The notes below the pieces were generated by a model that made no database searches, was not told the DNA's origin, and was given only the letters and a program-made list of their open reading frames with translations. Positions 7,452 through 15,131 of a stretch of DNA of 41,556 nt are shown here, one piece after another. Numbering within the stretch: position 1 is the first letter of the stretch; every line of letters starts with the position of its first letter. This DNA is from JBDTES01 sp039922435 (GTDB lineage Bacteria; Patescibacteriota; Saccharimonadia; Saccharimonadales; UBA4665): positions 1 through 41,556 of the forward strand of contig JBDTES010000016.1 of the NCBI GenBank assembly GCA_039922435.1, given 5' to 3'. Both the position numbers and the translations under genes were made by a program.

Positions 7452-7479
7452 CCGTCCGAAAGGACGGTTCTTTCATTTT
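7452..7479 (+). terminator. Intrinsic terminator
   Basis: CCGTCC-GAAA-GGACGG followed by TTCTTTCATTTT. It lies 160 nt after the kinase gene, so either the mRNA has a long 3' UTR containing the hairpin repeat, or a separate short RNA ends here. Confidence 0.8.
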
Positions 7480-7771
7480 ACCCCTGTAATATGGTTATGC
7501 CCTAGCCCGTCCTGCCTTTAATGGTCAACTAATCAAAAGCTGGTCCGTCTCCAAGACCTGTCTTTACACCTATAACGTGCAGTAAGGTTATCCGAGTACA
7601 GAAGCATTACTGAGTTCTTACAATCCGCATGTCATCGTTACCATGTTAGAGCTTACTCATTGCAGACCGCAAACTATTCCAAATATACTAGTAAACGAAA
7701 AACGATACACTGACCTTGTTGGATTCAAAATATAGTCATGGCCCGTGATCATATAGCTTATAATAGTTGCT
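7480..7771. other. 292-nt gap upstream of the two-component system
   Basis: No convincing coding frame, RNA gene or repeat. The only signal is TATAAT (7759-7764), 7 nt before the response-regulator ATG; no good -35 box accompanies it, which would fit a promoter that needs an activator. Confidence 0.6.
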
Positions 7772-8455
7772 ATGCGAATACTGGTTATTGAGGACGAGCA
7801 ACGGATAGGCCAGGCTATAAAGCGGGCACTTGAGCTACAGCGTTACGCCGTTGATCTGAGTAATGATGCAGATAGTGGTTTGTCAGCAGCGGTTGACTCA
7901 GACTACGACCTGATAGTCCTTGATAGGATGTTGCCCGGTTCTATTGACGGTATTGAGCTCTGTCGTCAGGTTAGAGCTTCTAATGTCCAGACGCCAATAC
8001 TGATACTGACCGCACTAGGTGATGTTGAAGACAGGGTGATCGGCTTGCAAGCCGGGGCTGACGACTATATGCAAAAACCATTTGCTATGAAGGAACTGAT
8101 TGCCCGTGTCCAAGTATTACTGCGTCGACCGCATCAAAGTCTAGGCGTACTACTACGGGTCGACGATTTAGAATTAAATCCAGCAACCTTTAGGGTTACT
8201 CGTGGAACTAAATTAGTTATACTTTCAGCCAAGGAATTTAAATTACTGTCGTACCTTATGTACAATCACGACCAAGTGCTTAGTAAAGACAAGATTATCA
8301 ACCACGTCTGGGATGAGGATACAATTATTGTGCCTAATACCGTTGAAGTTTATATGGGCTATTTACGCAAGAAGATTGATACAACATTTTCGAAACGTCC
8401 GGTACTAATTCATACCATCCGTGGTTACGGCTACAAACTAGGAGTAGATAAATAA
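7772..8455 (+). CDS. OmpR/PhoB-family response regulator
   Basis: A 227-aa cytosolic DNA-binding regulator. The N-terminal receiver domain shows the acidic pocket (IEDEQ, residues 6-10), the phospho-acceptor Asp51 in DLIVLDRMLPG, the switch Thr in ILILTALG and the conserved Lys in DDYMQKPF. The C-terminal winged helix begins near residue 130 (LRVDDLELNPATFRVTRG) and contains LSAKEFKLLSYLMYN and VEVYMGYLRKKID, ending with TIRGYGYKLG. It overlaps the kinase gene by one base (TAATG), so the two are co-translated. The window places the flavin electron-transfer cassette directly downstream, its likely target. Leaderless-type promoter (TATAAT, 7 nt before ATG). Confidence 0.95.
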   Translation: MRILVIEDEQRIGQAIKRALELQRYAVDLSNDADSGLSAAVDSDYDLIVLDRMLPGSIDGIELCRQVRASNVQTPILILTALGDVEDRVIGLQAGADDYMQKPFAMKELIARVQVLLRRPHQSLGVLLRVDDLELNPATFRVTRGTKLVILSAKEFKLLSYLMYNHDQVLSKDKIINHVWDEDTIIVPNTVEVYMGYLRKKIDTTFSKRPVLIHTIRGYGYKLGVDK

Positions 8456-9450
8456 TGTTCCGCTCCGTAACTCTTAAACTTACGTTAGTCTATGTACTGC
8501 TAGCTATAATTCTTAGCCTATTATTTAGTAGTGTTTTGTATCATTTTTCGACCGATGAACTGAGTGATGCCCTAAGTGAGCAATACAAAACCCTAAGCGT
8601 TAATGACCATGATAGTGATAACGCGCACCTACCATCCGAAGAGCTCGATCGGCACTCGGGGCACCTGCTTGCCCAATTGATATATTTTAATATCTTCGTG
8701 ATTGTGGGATCGACTATCGTTAGCTACATTCTAGCAAGGCGTACCCTTAGGCCAATTGAACAGGCCCATCGATCCCAAATCCGCTTCACAGCCGAAGCCA
8801 GCCACGAACTACGTACGCCGCTGGCTGCTATGCGGGCTGATACCGAAGTGGCATTGATGGAAAAGGGACTAAACCCTAAAGCGCGCCGTACATTGCAGGG
8901 TAACGTCGACGATATCCGTAAACTAGAACAATTAGCTAGCCATTTACTAGACATTTCTCGCTACCAAGCTGGCTATACTAGCCCGCATGAGCTTCTTAAT
9001 CTAGACGAGATTACTGCCGATGCACTACGACAACTTAACCATGTAATTAAGGCCAAACACCTATCAGTTAAATTAAACATTAAGCCTGTCCAACTACTCG
9101 GCGATAACTACGCTGTTCGTCAACTTATAACTATAGTGTTGGATAATGCTACCAAATATAGCCAAACCGGTGGCACGATCGCTATCAAACTAACTGCTGA
9201 GAACAAACAAGCGGTTGTTGTCATAACGGATACCGGCATCGGCATCCCGCCTAGTGATTTACCTCACCTATTCGAAAGATTTTACCGCTCAACTAACACT
9301 CGCGGTAATGAGCCTGGAATGAATGGCTACGGTCTTGGCCTACCACTCGCCCAAGAAATCGTCCAAGCCCACAAAGGTTCTATCCATATTTCGTCTAAAG
9401 AACATCTTGGTAGCGAGGTAGTTATCAAATTACCGATAGCTAACCAGTAA
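8455..9450 (+). CDS. Membrane sensor histidine kinase
   Basis: A 331-aa partner kinase. The first membrane span is at about residues 8-28, a short extracytosolic sensor region at about 29-72 contains His and acidic residues (NDHDSDNAHLPSEELDRHSGH), and the second span is at about 73-93. I see no clear HAMP domain; the dimerisation/phospho-acceptor helix follows directly (EASHELRTPLAAM, His117). The ATPase domain has the N-box (LDNATKYS), G1 (DTGIGIP), F-box (LFERFYR) and G2 (GYGLGLPLA). The His/Asp-rich loop could bind a metal or sense pH, but that is inference. The gene ends 34 nt before the FMN-binding protein gene, suggesting one operon. Confidence 0.94.
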   Translation: MFRSVTLKLTLVYVLLAIILSLLFSSVLYHFSTDELSDALSEQYKTLSVNDHDSDNAHLPSEELDRHSGHLLAQLIYFNIFVIVGSTIVSYILARRTLRPIEQAHRSQIRFTAEASHELRTPLAAMRADTEVALMEKGLNPKARRTLQGNVDDIRKLEQLASHLLDISRYQAGYTSPHELLNLDEITADALRQLNHVIKAKHLSVKLNIKPVQLLGDNYAVRQLITIVLDNATKYSQTGGTIAIKLTAENKQAVVVITDTGIGIPPSDLPHLFERFYRSTNTRGNEPGMNGYGLGLPLAQEIVQAHKGSIHISSKEHLGSEVVIKLPIANQ

Positions 9451-9484
9451 GCAAATATACAGCTTCTACTGATATATTAACCGC

Positions 9485-9964
9485 ATGAATACGGCAAAGA
9501 AGATTGTAATCGGGATTGCAGTTATGGGCATTTTTGTTGTTTACGGCCTAGGAATTCGACACCAACAACCCCAAATCGCTAGACCCGCTTCATTAGTGCA
9601 GAGCAACCGCCCGACAAGCTCAACCAAGCCATCTGCTACCAACCCTGGGGCGACAGCGTCGACAATGGTCTCAGTCGGACAGTTCAAAGACGGCAGCTAT
9701 ACGGGCAGTATAGCCGATGCTTACTACGGCAGTGTGCAGGTTTTAGCAACTATAACCGGCGGAAAAATCTCTGATGTTAAATTCCTGCAATATCCCGATT
9801 CACACGATACATCGGTCTACATTAATCAACAAGCTATGCCGTATTTGCAACAAGAAGCAATCCAGGCCCAGAGTTCACACGTCAACACAGTTAGCGGGGC
9901 AACGTTCACAAGTCAAGCATTCCAGCAGTCTCTCGCTAGCGCCTTATCACAGGCCAATGCCTAA
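9485..9964 (+). CDS. Membrane-anchored FMN-binding domain protein, cassette copy A
   Basis: A 159-aa protein with a basic N-terminus and one membrane span (about residues 7-23), a Ser/Thr/Pro-rich linker (about 30-62) and a C-terminal FMN-binding domain (PF04205-type). The domain shows KDGSYTG near 69-74, YYGSVQVLATITGGKISDV, and the flavinylation motif SGATFTS with Thr140 as predicted FMN attachment site by ApbE. The usual Asp before the motif is Asn (VNTVSGAT). By the positive-inside rule the domain should lie outside the membrane, where it would carry electrons. The last 8 nt overlap the apbE start. A TATATT box 6 nt before the ATG could provide an internal promoter. Confidence 0.88.
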   Translation: MNTAKKIVIGIAVMGIFVVYGLGIRHQQPQIARPASLVQSNRPTSSTKPSATNPGATASTMVSVGQFKDGSYTGSIADAYYGSVQVLATITGGKISDVKFLQYPDSHDTSVYINQQAMPYLQQEAIQAQSSHVNTVSGATFTSQAFQQSLASALSQANA

Positions 9965-10697
9965 AACCGAGCTCATTATGGGTATGCCAATTAGTATCGA
10001 AGTAGTTGGCGAGATTTCAGAAGACATCTTCGCCGACATCTTTGATTATTTTAGATCCGTCGACAAAAAATACAGCACATACAAAAATAACAGCGAAATT
10101 AGCTACATTAATAAAGGTTTAGTGAAGACTAGCTGGAGCCTAGAAATGAAAACAGTACTAAAGCTGTGCGCCCAAACTAAGCAACAGACCGATGGCTATT
10201 TTGATATTAGCCATAACGGTAAGCTCGACCCATCAGGCCTAGTCAAGGGCTGGGCGATTCAGAACGCAGCCCAGAAGATAATCGGAAGAGGAGTTGATAA
10301 TTTCTATATTGAAGCTGGCGGTGACATCCAAACGCATGGTCAAAATGCCGACAATGAACCGTGGCGAGTCGGCATCCGTAACCCATTTGACATAAACGAG
10401 GTAATCAAGATACTGGCTATATCTGGCCAAGGTGTCGCCACATCCGGTACGTACGTCCGTGGACAGCATATCTATAACCCACATAATCTTAACGACAACC
10501 TTAACGAAGTTAAAAGCTTGACCGTCATCGGCCCGAATATCTATGAAGCCGACCGCTACGCTACCGCCGCCTTTGCCATGGGTAAAAAAGGCATTGAATT
10601 CATTGAGTCGACCAAAGAGCTAGAAGGGTATATGGTTGACGACAAACAGGTCGCTACTTACACCAGTGGTTTTGAAAGATATGTTGTCGATGCTTAA
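9957..10697 (+). CDS. apbE: ApbE-family FMN transferase, copy A
   Basis: ApbE attaches FMN from FAD to Ser/Thr in proteins such as NqrC/RnfG-type domains. This 246-aa protein has the family blocks in order: GMPISIEV at the N-terminus, YSTYKNNSEI, FDISHNGKLDPSGLVKGWA, IEAGGDIQTHG, IRNP, VATSGTYVRGQHIYNP and EADRYATAAFAMG with the Mg-binding Asp. The start at 9957 (MPKTELIMGMP) gives an 8-nt overlap with the upstream gene (ATGCCTAA), matching copy B; the longer frame upstream is out-of-frame coding sequence of its neighbour. Unlike most ApbEs it has no signal peptide or lipobox. Target: almost certainly the adjacent SGAT protein. Confidence 0.92.
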   Translation: MPKTELIMGMPISIEVVGEISEDIFADIFDYFRSVDKKYSTYKNNSEISYINKGLVKTSWSLEMKTVLKLCAQTKQQTDGYFDISHNGKLDPSGLVKGWAIQNAAQKIIGRGVDNFYIEAGGDIQTHGQNADNEPWRVGIRNPFDINEVIKILAISGQGVATSGTYVRGQHIYNPHNLNDNLNEVKSLTVIGPNIYEADRYATAAFAMGKKGIEFIESTKELEGYMVDDKQVATYTSGFERYVVDA

Positions 10698-12210
10698 GTC
10701 TCTCGACGGCTTCTTAGACAAAATAACAATGTACAAGTTAGTACTGTATTACCTGATTGGCTTGTTGGCAGTAGCCATTGCCCTAAGTGTCACGGGGGGT
10801 ATTCAATACAATCCACTGACTATTATTGTTTCGGCCACTATTTTAGCAATTGCTTGTTGGGTGATAAATAAAATCTTCGCAGTCATTTTTAAAGTACCAA
10901 CAAACAGCGAATCGTGGCTGGTTACAGCCCTAATCCTGGCGTTAATCATCACGCCGAAGCTTGGTCTCTATGATATTACATTTCTACTGGCGGCGGCTGG
11001 ACTAGCCATGGCATCAAAGTACATCTTAACAATCAATGATGCCCATATTTTCAACCCAGCGGCGATAGCGGTGGCCTTGACAGCATTTGGGCCACGGCAA
11101 AACGCTAGTTGGTGGATTGGTACGAGCGTGCTTCTACCGTTTGTGATCATTGGTGGCGTGTTACTCCTGCGGAAGATTAGGCGCTGGCAAATGGTTGGCT
11201 CATTTTTTGTTGCTACCTTTTTAGCTACCGCTGTCTATACGTTAGTTGGTCACGGTGACGTCGTAATTAGTTTGAAGCAGGCGGCACTTAGCTCACCAGT
11301 CTTCTTCCTAGGTTTCATCATGTTAACTGAACCGCTGACTTCGCCGTCAATCCGCAAAAAACAAAACTGGTACGGCCTACTAGTCGGTGTGCTATTGCCA
11401 CCACAAGTACATATCTTAAGTTTTTACTCGACTCCAGAGCTAAGCCTAGTTATTGGCAATATATTCTCCGCTATTGCTAGCCCGAAAACCCGAATATTCC
11501 CAATCCTAAAAGAGAAGGTTCGTCTAGCGGCCAGTGCGGTCGATTTTGTCTTTGCGTCGGACAAGAAACTCGCCTACCAACCAGGCCAATATATGGAATG
11601 GACCTTGCCGCACCACAATGCCGATATTAGGGGAAATCGGCGATATTTTACGATAGCCTCATCGCCAACCGAGCCGGATCTGCACATAGGAGTTAAATTT
11701 TACGAGAAAGGTAGTAGCTATAAAGAAGCGCTGCTGGCGGCCGATCAAAACACACAAATTGTGGCAGCACAAGTTGCGGGTGATTTTACGCTACCTAAAA
11801 ACACGCACCAAAAACTAGTGTTCATTGCTGGTGGCATTGGCATCACACCCTTTCGAAGCATGCTAAAATACTTACTCGACACAAACGAACTCCGTGACAT
11901 TGTTATACTGTACGCCGTAAGTAGTCTAAACGAGCTGGCATATAAAGACGTACTTCAAGCGGCTAGACTGCAACTTGGGGTTAAGATTAAATTTATCGTA
12001 TCTAACCTGAATGAATTTATGCCAGGCGATTTAATGCAATCGGGCTATATAAACACCGAAACTATAGAACAATTCATTCCCGACCACTCTGAACGTACAT
12101 TCTATATATCTGGTAGCCATGGCATGGTCGCATCGGTTAAATCCAATCTGGCTGAACTTAAAGTTTCCAAGCGGCACATAAAAGTTGACTATTTCCCGGG
12201 CTATCAGTGA
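10690..12210 (+). CDS. NqrB/RnfD-like membrane protein fused to FNR-like reductase, copy A
   Basis: A 506-aa fusion. The N-terminal ~280 residues form about eight to ten membrane spans and resemble NqrB/RnfD (IFNPAAIAVALTAF, MLTEPLTSPS). The C-terminal ~230 residues are a ferredoxin-NADP+ reductase-like module: FAD binding at YQPGQYMEW and RRYFTIASSP, NAD(P) binding at GGIGITPFRSML and YISGS, ending in FPGY. No 2Fe-2S domain is present. Most likely it passes electrons from cytosolic NAD(P)H through FAD and the membrane domain to the flavinylated partner. The start at 10690 is preferred because it reproduces the 8-nt overlap (ATGCTTAA) and the N-terminus of copy B; in-frame ATGs at 10636 and 10681 would lie further inside apbE. 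Confidence 0.85.
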   Translation: MLKSLDGFLDKITMYKLVLYYLIGLLAVAIALSVTGGIQYNPLTIIVSATILAIACWVINKIFAVIFKVPTNSESWLVTALILALIITPKLGLYDITFLLAAAGLAMASKYILTINDAHIFNPAAIAVALTAFGPRQNASWWIGTSVLLPFVIIGGVLLLRKIRRWQMVGSFFVATFLATAVYTLVGHGDVVISLKQAALSSPVFFLGFIMLTEPLTSPSIRKKQNWYGLLVGVLLPPQVHILSFYSTPELSLVIGNIFSAIASPKTRIFPILKEKVRLAASAVDFVFASDKKLAYQPGQYMEWTLPHHNADIRGNRRYFTIASSPTEPDLHIGVKFYEKGSSYKEALLAADQNTQIVAAQVAGDFTLPKNTHQKLVFIAGGIGITPFRSMLKYLLDTNELRDIVILYAVSSLNELAYKDVLQAARLQLGVKIKFIVSNLNEFMPGDLMQSGYINTETIEQFIPDHSERTFYISGSHGMVASVKSNLAELKVSKRHIKVDYFPGYQ

Positions 12211-12365
12211 TGTACGGACTAGCAAGACGTGGAGGATAGCTGTGGGGCGAAGTCAGGATTCTCTGTTAAAAATATCTCTTTATACTTATAGATATCAACG
12301 CAACAATAGGATATTATCTGATACCTAAAAATTTAATAAGTACACCTAGGAAGTTGGTAAAATGA

Positions 12366-13121
12366 ATGGCTAAGGTAAGCCCACGGCAAATGCTACGCAA
12401 AGTACCCGAGGTAACGATTTATTTCTGGATTATTAAGTTACTATCGACGGCTATGGGTGAGTCGACATCGGATTATCTGGTTAATAAGTTCGACCCGTAC
12501 CTGGTAGTTAGCCTAGGCTTTATTGGCCTTTTTATTATCCTGTCGCTGCAATTTAAGACTCGCCGCTTCGTCCCGTGGGTATACTGGCTAGCCGTTGTCG
12601 CAGTGGCAATATTTGGTACTATGGCTGCCGACGTAACGCACGTAGCTCTGAGCGTACCGTATATCGTTTCGACCATTGTTTTCGCTGTAGCCTTAGCAGT
12701 TATTTTTGTTGCTTGGCAAAAGACCGAAAAAACATTGTCAATTCACAGCATAACTACAACCCGCCGCGAGTTTTTCTACTGGGCAACGGTTCTAGCTACT
12801 TTCGCACTCGGTACGGCTGCTGGTGATTTTACGGCATATACACTTGGTCTAGGTTTCTTTTCGGCAGGCGTTCTATATACCATAACATTCGCCATTCCGG
12901 CCATCGGCTACAAGATTTTCAAATGGAACAGCATATTCGCATTTTGGTTTGTATACATTATGACGCGACCACTCGGAGCTTCAATCGCTGACTGGACTGG
13001 CAAAGCCCATAGCTTTGGTGGACTCGGTTGGGGTGATGGACCAGTCGGTGGGGTTTTGGCACTTCTAATCATAATATTAGTCGGTTATCTAACAATTACA
13101 CGCAAAGACGTTAAGGCTTAG
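12366..13121 (+). CDS. COG4705-type polytopic membrane protein
   Basis: A 251-aa integral membrane protein with about seven or eight spans. It contains two related halves: VTIYFWIIKLLSTAMGESTSDYL at the start and FFYWATVLATFALGTAAGDFTAY in the middle. Each is followed by a second short motif with a membrane-embedded acid (TMAADVTHV; PLGASIADWTG). This matches what I know of COG4705, an uncharacterised membrane-anchored family. The repeated small-residue/Asp motifs suggest ion or metal transport, but this is inference. Upstream, AGGAAG lies about 12 nt before the ATG; an earlier ATG at 12362 meets a stop after three codons. It is joined directly to the DedA gene (TAGATG). Confidence 0.75.
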   Translation: MAKVSPRQMLRKVPEVTIYFWIIKLLSTAMGESTSDYLVNKFDPYLVVSLGFIGLFIILSLQFKTRRFVPWVYWLAVVAVAIFGTMAADVTHVALSVPYIVSTIVFAVALAVIFVAWQKTEKTLSIHSITTTRREFFYWATVLATFALGTAAGDFTAYTLGLGFFSAGVLYTITFAIPAIGYKIFKWNSIFAFWFVYIMTRPLGASIADWTGKAHSFGGLGWGDGPVGGVLALLIIILVGYLTITRKDVKA

Positions 13122-13763
13122 ATGAATCAGATTTTCACGCTACTTGATCTCTATAGCGACAAAGTACAATTATTCGTTAGTACCCACGTCGTTCTGGCTC
13201 CGCTATTGCTACTACTTGCCGAGGAGATGGGTGTTCCCATCTTGGTGCCGGGCGATGCCATTCTTGGCTATGTCGGCTATGATTTAGCTAAAACACACAG
13301 CGCTACTTTGTGGCAAGCCTTTATTCTGGCGTTTATATCCGTTCTAATTGGTGCCAGTGTTCTGTTCTTGCTCTCACAGCGATACGGTAACTTTGTTATC
13401 ACCCGTCTAGGTCAATTCATCTTCTTAAAGCAAAAACACTTAGACCATGCCGAGAAGTTATTTGCCAAATACGGTATTTGGACAATTATATTTGGGCGAC
13501 ATATTCCTGGCATGCGTATACCAATCACTATTTTTGCCGCTACCTCCGGTGTTAAATACCGTACATTTATGCTTGGCACAGTTATATCCACATCAGCGTG
13601 GATACTGTTTTATCTAAGCGTCGGAAAAAGCTATGGCAGCGATATCCAACACTCTTTGCATAAATACGTTGTTTTGTCGTTTTTGCTGATCATCACAGTT
13701 ATTCTGGTTATTGTTGGTTTACATATCTTAGGACACTACCGCGAACGCAAAGAGCGTTCGTAA
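13122..13763 (+). CDS. DedA-family (SNARE-associated) membrane protein
   Basis: A 213-aa membrane protein of the DedA/VTT family, which acts in phospholipid scrambling/flipping and membrane potential-linked envelope homeostasis. Signatures: EEMGVPILVPGDAILGYVGY near the N-terminus, a long amphipathic region (FLKQKHLDHAEKLFAKYG), and the family core FGRHIPGMRIPITIFAATSG with the conserved Arg. C-terminal spans follow (ISTSAWILFYLSVG; VVLSFLLIITVILVIVGLHIL). It begins immediately after the stop codon of the COG4705-like gene, so the two are translationally coupled. The pair separates the two flavin cassettes. Confidence 0.9.
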   Translation: MNQIFTLLDLYSDKVQLFVSTHVVLAPLLLLLAEEMGVPILVPGDAILGYVGYDLAKTHSATLWQAFILAFISVLIGASVLFLLSQRYGNFVITRLGQFIFLKQKHLDHAEKLFAKYGIWTIIFGRHIPGMRIPITIFAATSGVKYRTFMLGTVISTSAWILFYLSVGKSYGSDIQHSLHKYVVLSFLLIITVILVIVGLHILGHYRERKERS

Positions 13764-13819
13764 TACTGAGCAGACATGGTCCGCCAACAATCTCAAGTCA
13801 ATGTTGAAAGTTCAAACAA

Positions 13820-13859
13820 GATCGCTACCCGATCATTACTAGACAATACCAGTAGTAAT
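13820..13859. other. Two adjacent hairpins between DedA gene and cassette copy B
   Basis: GATCG/CGATC (13820-13834) and ATTACTA/TAGTAAT (13835-13859) abut each other. No T-run follows. They could end the upstream transcript or bind a regulator; nothing else is evident in this 176-nt gap apart from TATACT (13927-13932), 7 nt before the next ATG. Confidence 0.4.
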
Positions 13860-13939
13860 CTAAAGTGGGTCTAAAATTTGGCAATTTAATTGTCCGGTTC
13901 GAGCCCAGCTAGAGGGTCTAGTTTGCTATACTGAATAGT

Positions 13940-14395
13940 ATGGGTGTTATTAAGAAGGTTGTGTACGGAGCCGCCAGTTTGAGCGTACTTATTATCTATA
14001 GTTTAAGCGTTCGGTCTGAGCAGTCGAAAGTTGACTCAACGGTTTCACGCTCTAAAAATACTCATTTAGCTAGCAACAATATTAGTAGTACCGACTCGCC
14101 AAGATATGGCACACTTAAAAATGGTAACTATACGGGTAACGTGGTGGATGCCTATTACGGCAACGTCCAGGTTGCGGCGGTAATTTCTGGCGGTAAGCTA
14201 ACAGATATCGAGTTTTTGCAAACACCTAACGGTGAACAAGAATCAATATTTATCAACCAGCAAGCTAAACCTCGACTCAAACAAGAAGCCATTAAGTCTC
14301 AAAGCCCGAACGTCAACACAATTAGTGGTGCCACCTTTACTACTCAAGCTTTCAAGGAATCACTCACTAGCGCCCTGTCGCAGGCTAATGTCTAA
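13940..14395 (+). CDS. Membrane-anchored FMN-binding domain protein, cassette copy B
   Basis: A 151-aa paralogue of the protein at 9485 with the same plan: basic N-terminus, one span (about residues 8-23), polar linker, then the FMN-binding domain with KNGNYTGNVVDAYYGNVQV and the flavinylation motif ISGATFTTQAF, predicted FMN-Thr132. The Asp preceding the motif is again Asn (NTISGAT). The linker is shorter and differs in sequence, whereas the domain is strongly conserved, so the domain is what selection keeps. It has its own promoter element (TATACT 7 nt before ATG, leaderless type), so copy B can be expressed independently of the two-component operon. It overlaps apbE copy B by 8 nt. Confidence 0.87.
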   Translation: MGVIKKVVYGAASLSVLIIYSLSVRSEQSKVDSTVSRSKNTHLASNNISSTDSPRYGTLKNGNYTGNVVDAYYGNVQVAAVISGGKLTDIEFLQTPNGEQESIFINQQAKPRLKQEAIKSQSPNVNTISGATFTTQAFKESLTSALSQANV

Positions 14396-15131
14396 GCGTA
14401 CCCAGCTCATTATGGGCATGCCGATTAGTCTCGAAATAGTTGGTAGCACTGCCGCCGAGGCCTTCCGAAATATATTCAACTACTTCAGAGCCGTCGACAA
14501 ACGCTTTAGTACGTACAAGAAGTCTAGCGAAATCAGCCAGATTAATAACGGCTTACCTAAGTCTAAATGGAGCGCAGAAATGACGAGTGTACTACAGCTG
14601 TGCGCCCAAACCAAAGCCCAAACTAACGGCTACTTTGATATTAGCCACGCCGGCAAACTCGACCCATCAGGCCTAGTCAAAGGCTGGGCAATTCAGAATG
14701 CAGCGCAGCAGTTACTAACCCAAGGATTTAAAAACTTTTGCATAGAAGCCGGTGGTGATATTCAGGCCTGCGGCAGAAATAGCGACAACCTAGACTGGTC
14801 GGTCGGCATCCGTAATCCGTTCAATTTAGAAATGATCATCAAAACATTGGCCATTTCGAACCTCGGGGTAGCCACATCTGGTACTTACGTTCGCGGTCAA
14901 CACATTTATGATCCATATAATCCCAAAAGAGACATCACCCAAGTTAAAAGCCTGACCGTTATCGGACCAAACATTTACGAAGCTGACCGCTTCGCCACGG
15001 CGGCCTTTGCCATGGGTAAGAAGGGGGTTGAATTCATAGAATCGACCAAAGGACTAGAGGGGTATATGGTCGACGACCAACAACTAGCCACCTACACCAG
15101 TGGTTTCGAAAGCTACACCACTAATGTTTGA
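14388..15131 (+). CDS. apbE: ApbE-family FMN transferase, copy B
   Basis: A 247-aa paralogue of the ApbE at 9957 with all the same blocks: GMPISLEIVG, FSTYKKSSEI, FDISHAGKLDPSGLVKGWA, IEAGGDIQACG, GVATSGTYVRGQHIYDP and EADRFATAAFAMG. It too lacks a signal peptide. The ATG at 14388 gives the same 8-nt overlap (ATGTCTAA) with the FMN-binding gene as in copy A, which fixes the start in both. It presumably flavinylates Thr132 of its neighbour; whether the two ApbEs can serve each other's substrate is open. Confidence 0.91.
   Translation: MSKRTQLIMGMPISLEIVGSTAAEAFRNIFNYFRAVDKRFSTYKKSSEISQINNGLPKSKWSAEMTSVLQLCAQTKAQTNGYFDISHAGKLDPSGLVKGWAIQNAAQQLLTQGFKNFCIEAGGDIQACGRNSDNLDWSVGIRNPFNLEMIIKTLAISNLGVATSGTYVRGQHIYDPYNPKRDITQVKSLTVIGPNIYEADRFATAAFAMGKKGVEFIESTKGLEGYMVDDQQLATYTSGFESYTTNV

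Noticed and set aside
7282..7476. 64-aa open frame on the minus strand
   Set aside because: It runs through the hairpin repeat and the terminator, has no promoter or ribosome binding site, and its sequence looks random.
9774..9956. N-terminal extension of apbE copy A
   Set aside because: It overlaps the FMN-binding gene in another frame, shows no signal peptide, and copy B supports the shorter start by its identical 8-nt overlap.
13890..13922. tRNA-like GGTTCGAGCCCAGC sequence
   Set aside because: The flanks do not pair as a T-stem, and no acceptor, D-arm or anticodon arm can be drawn.
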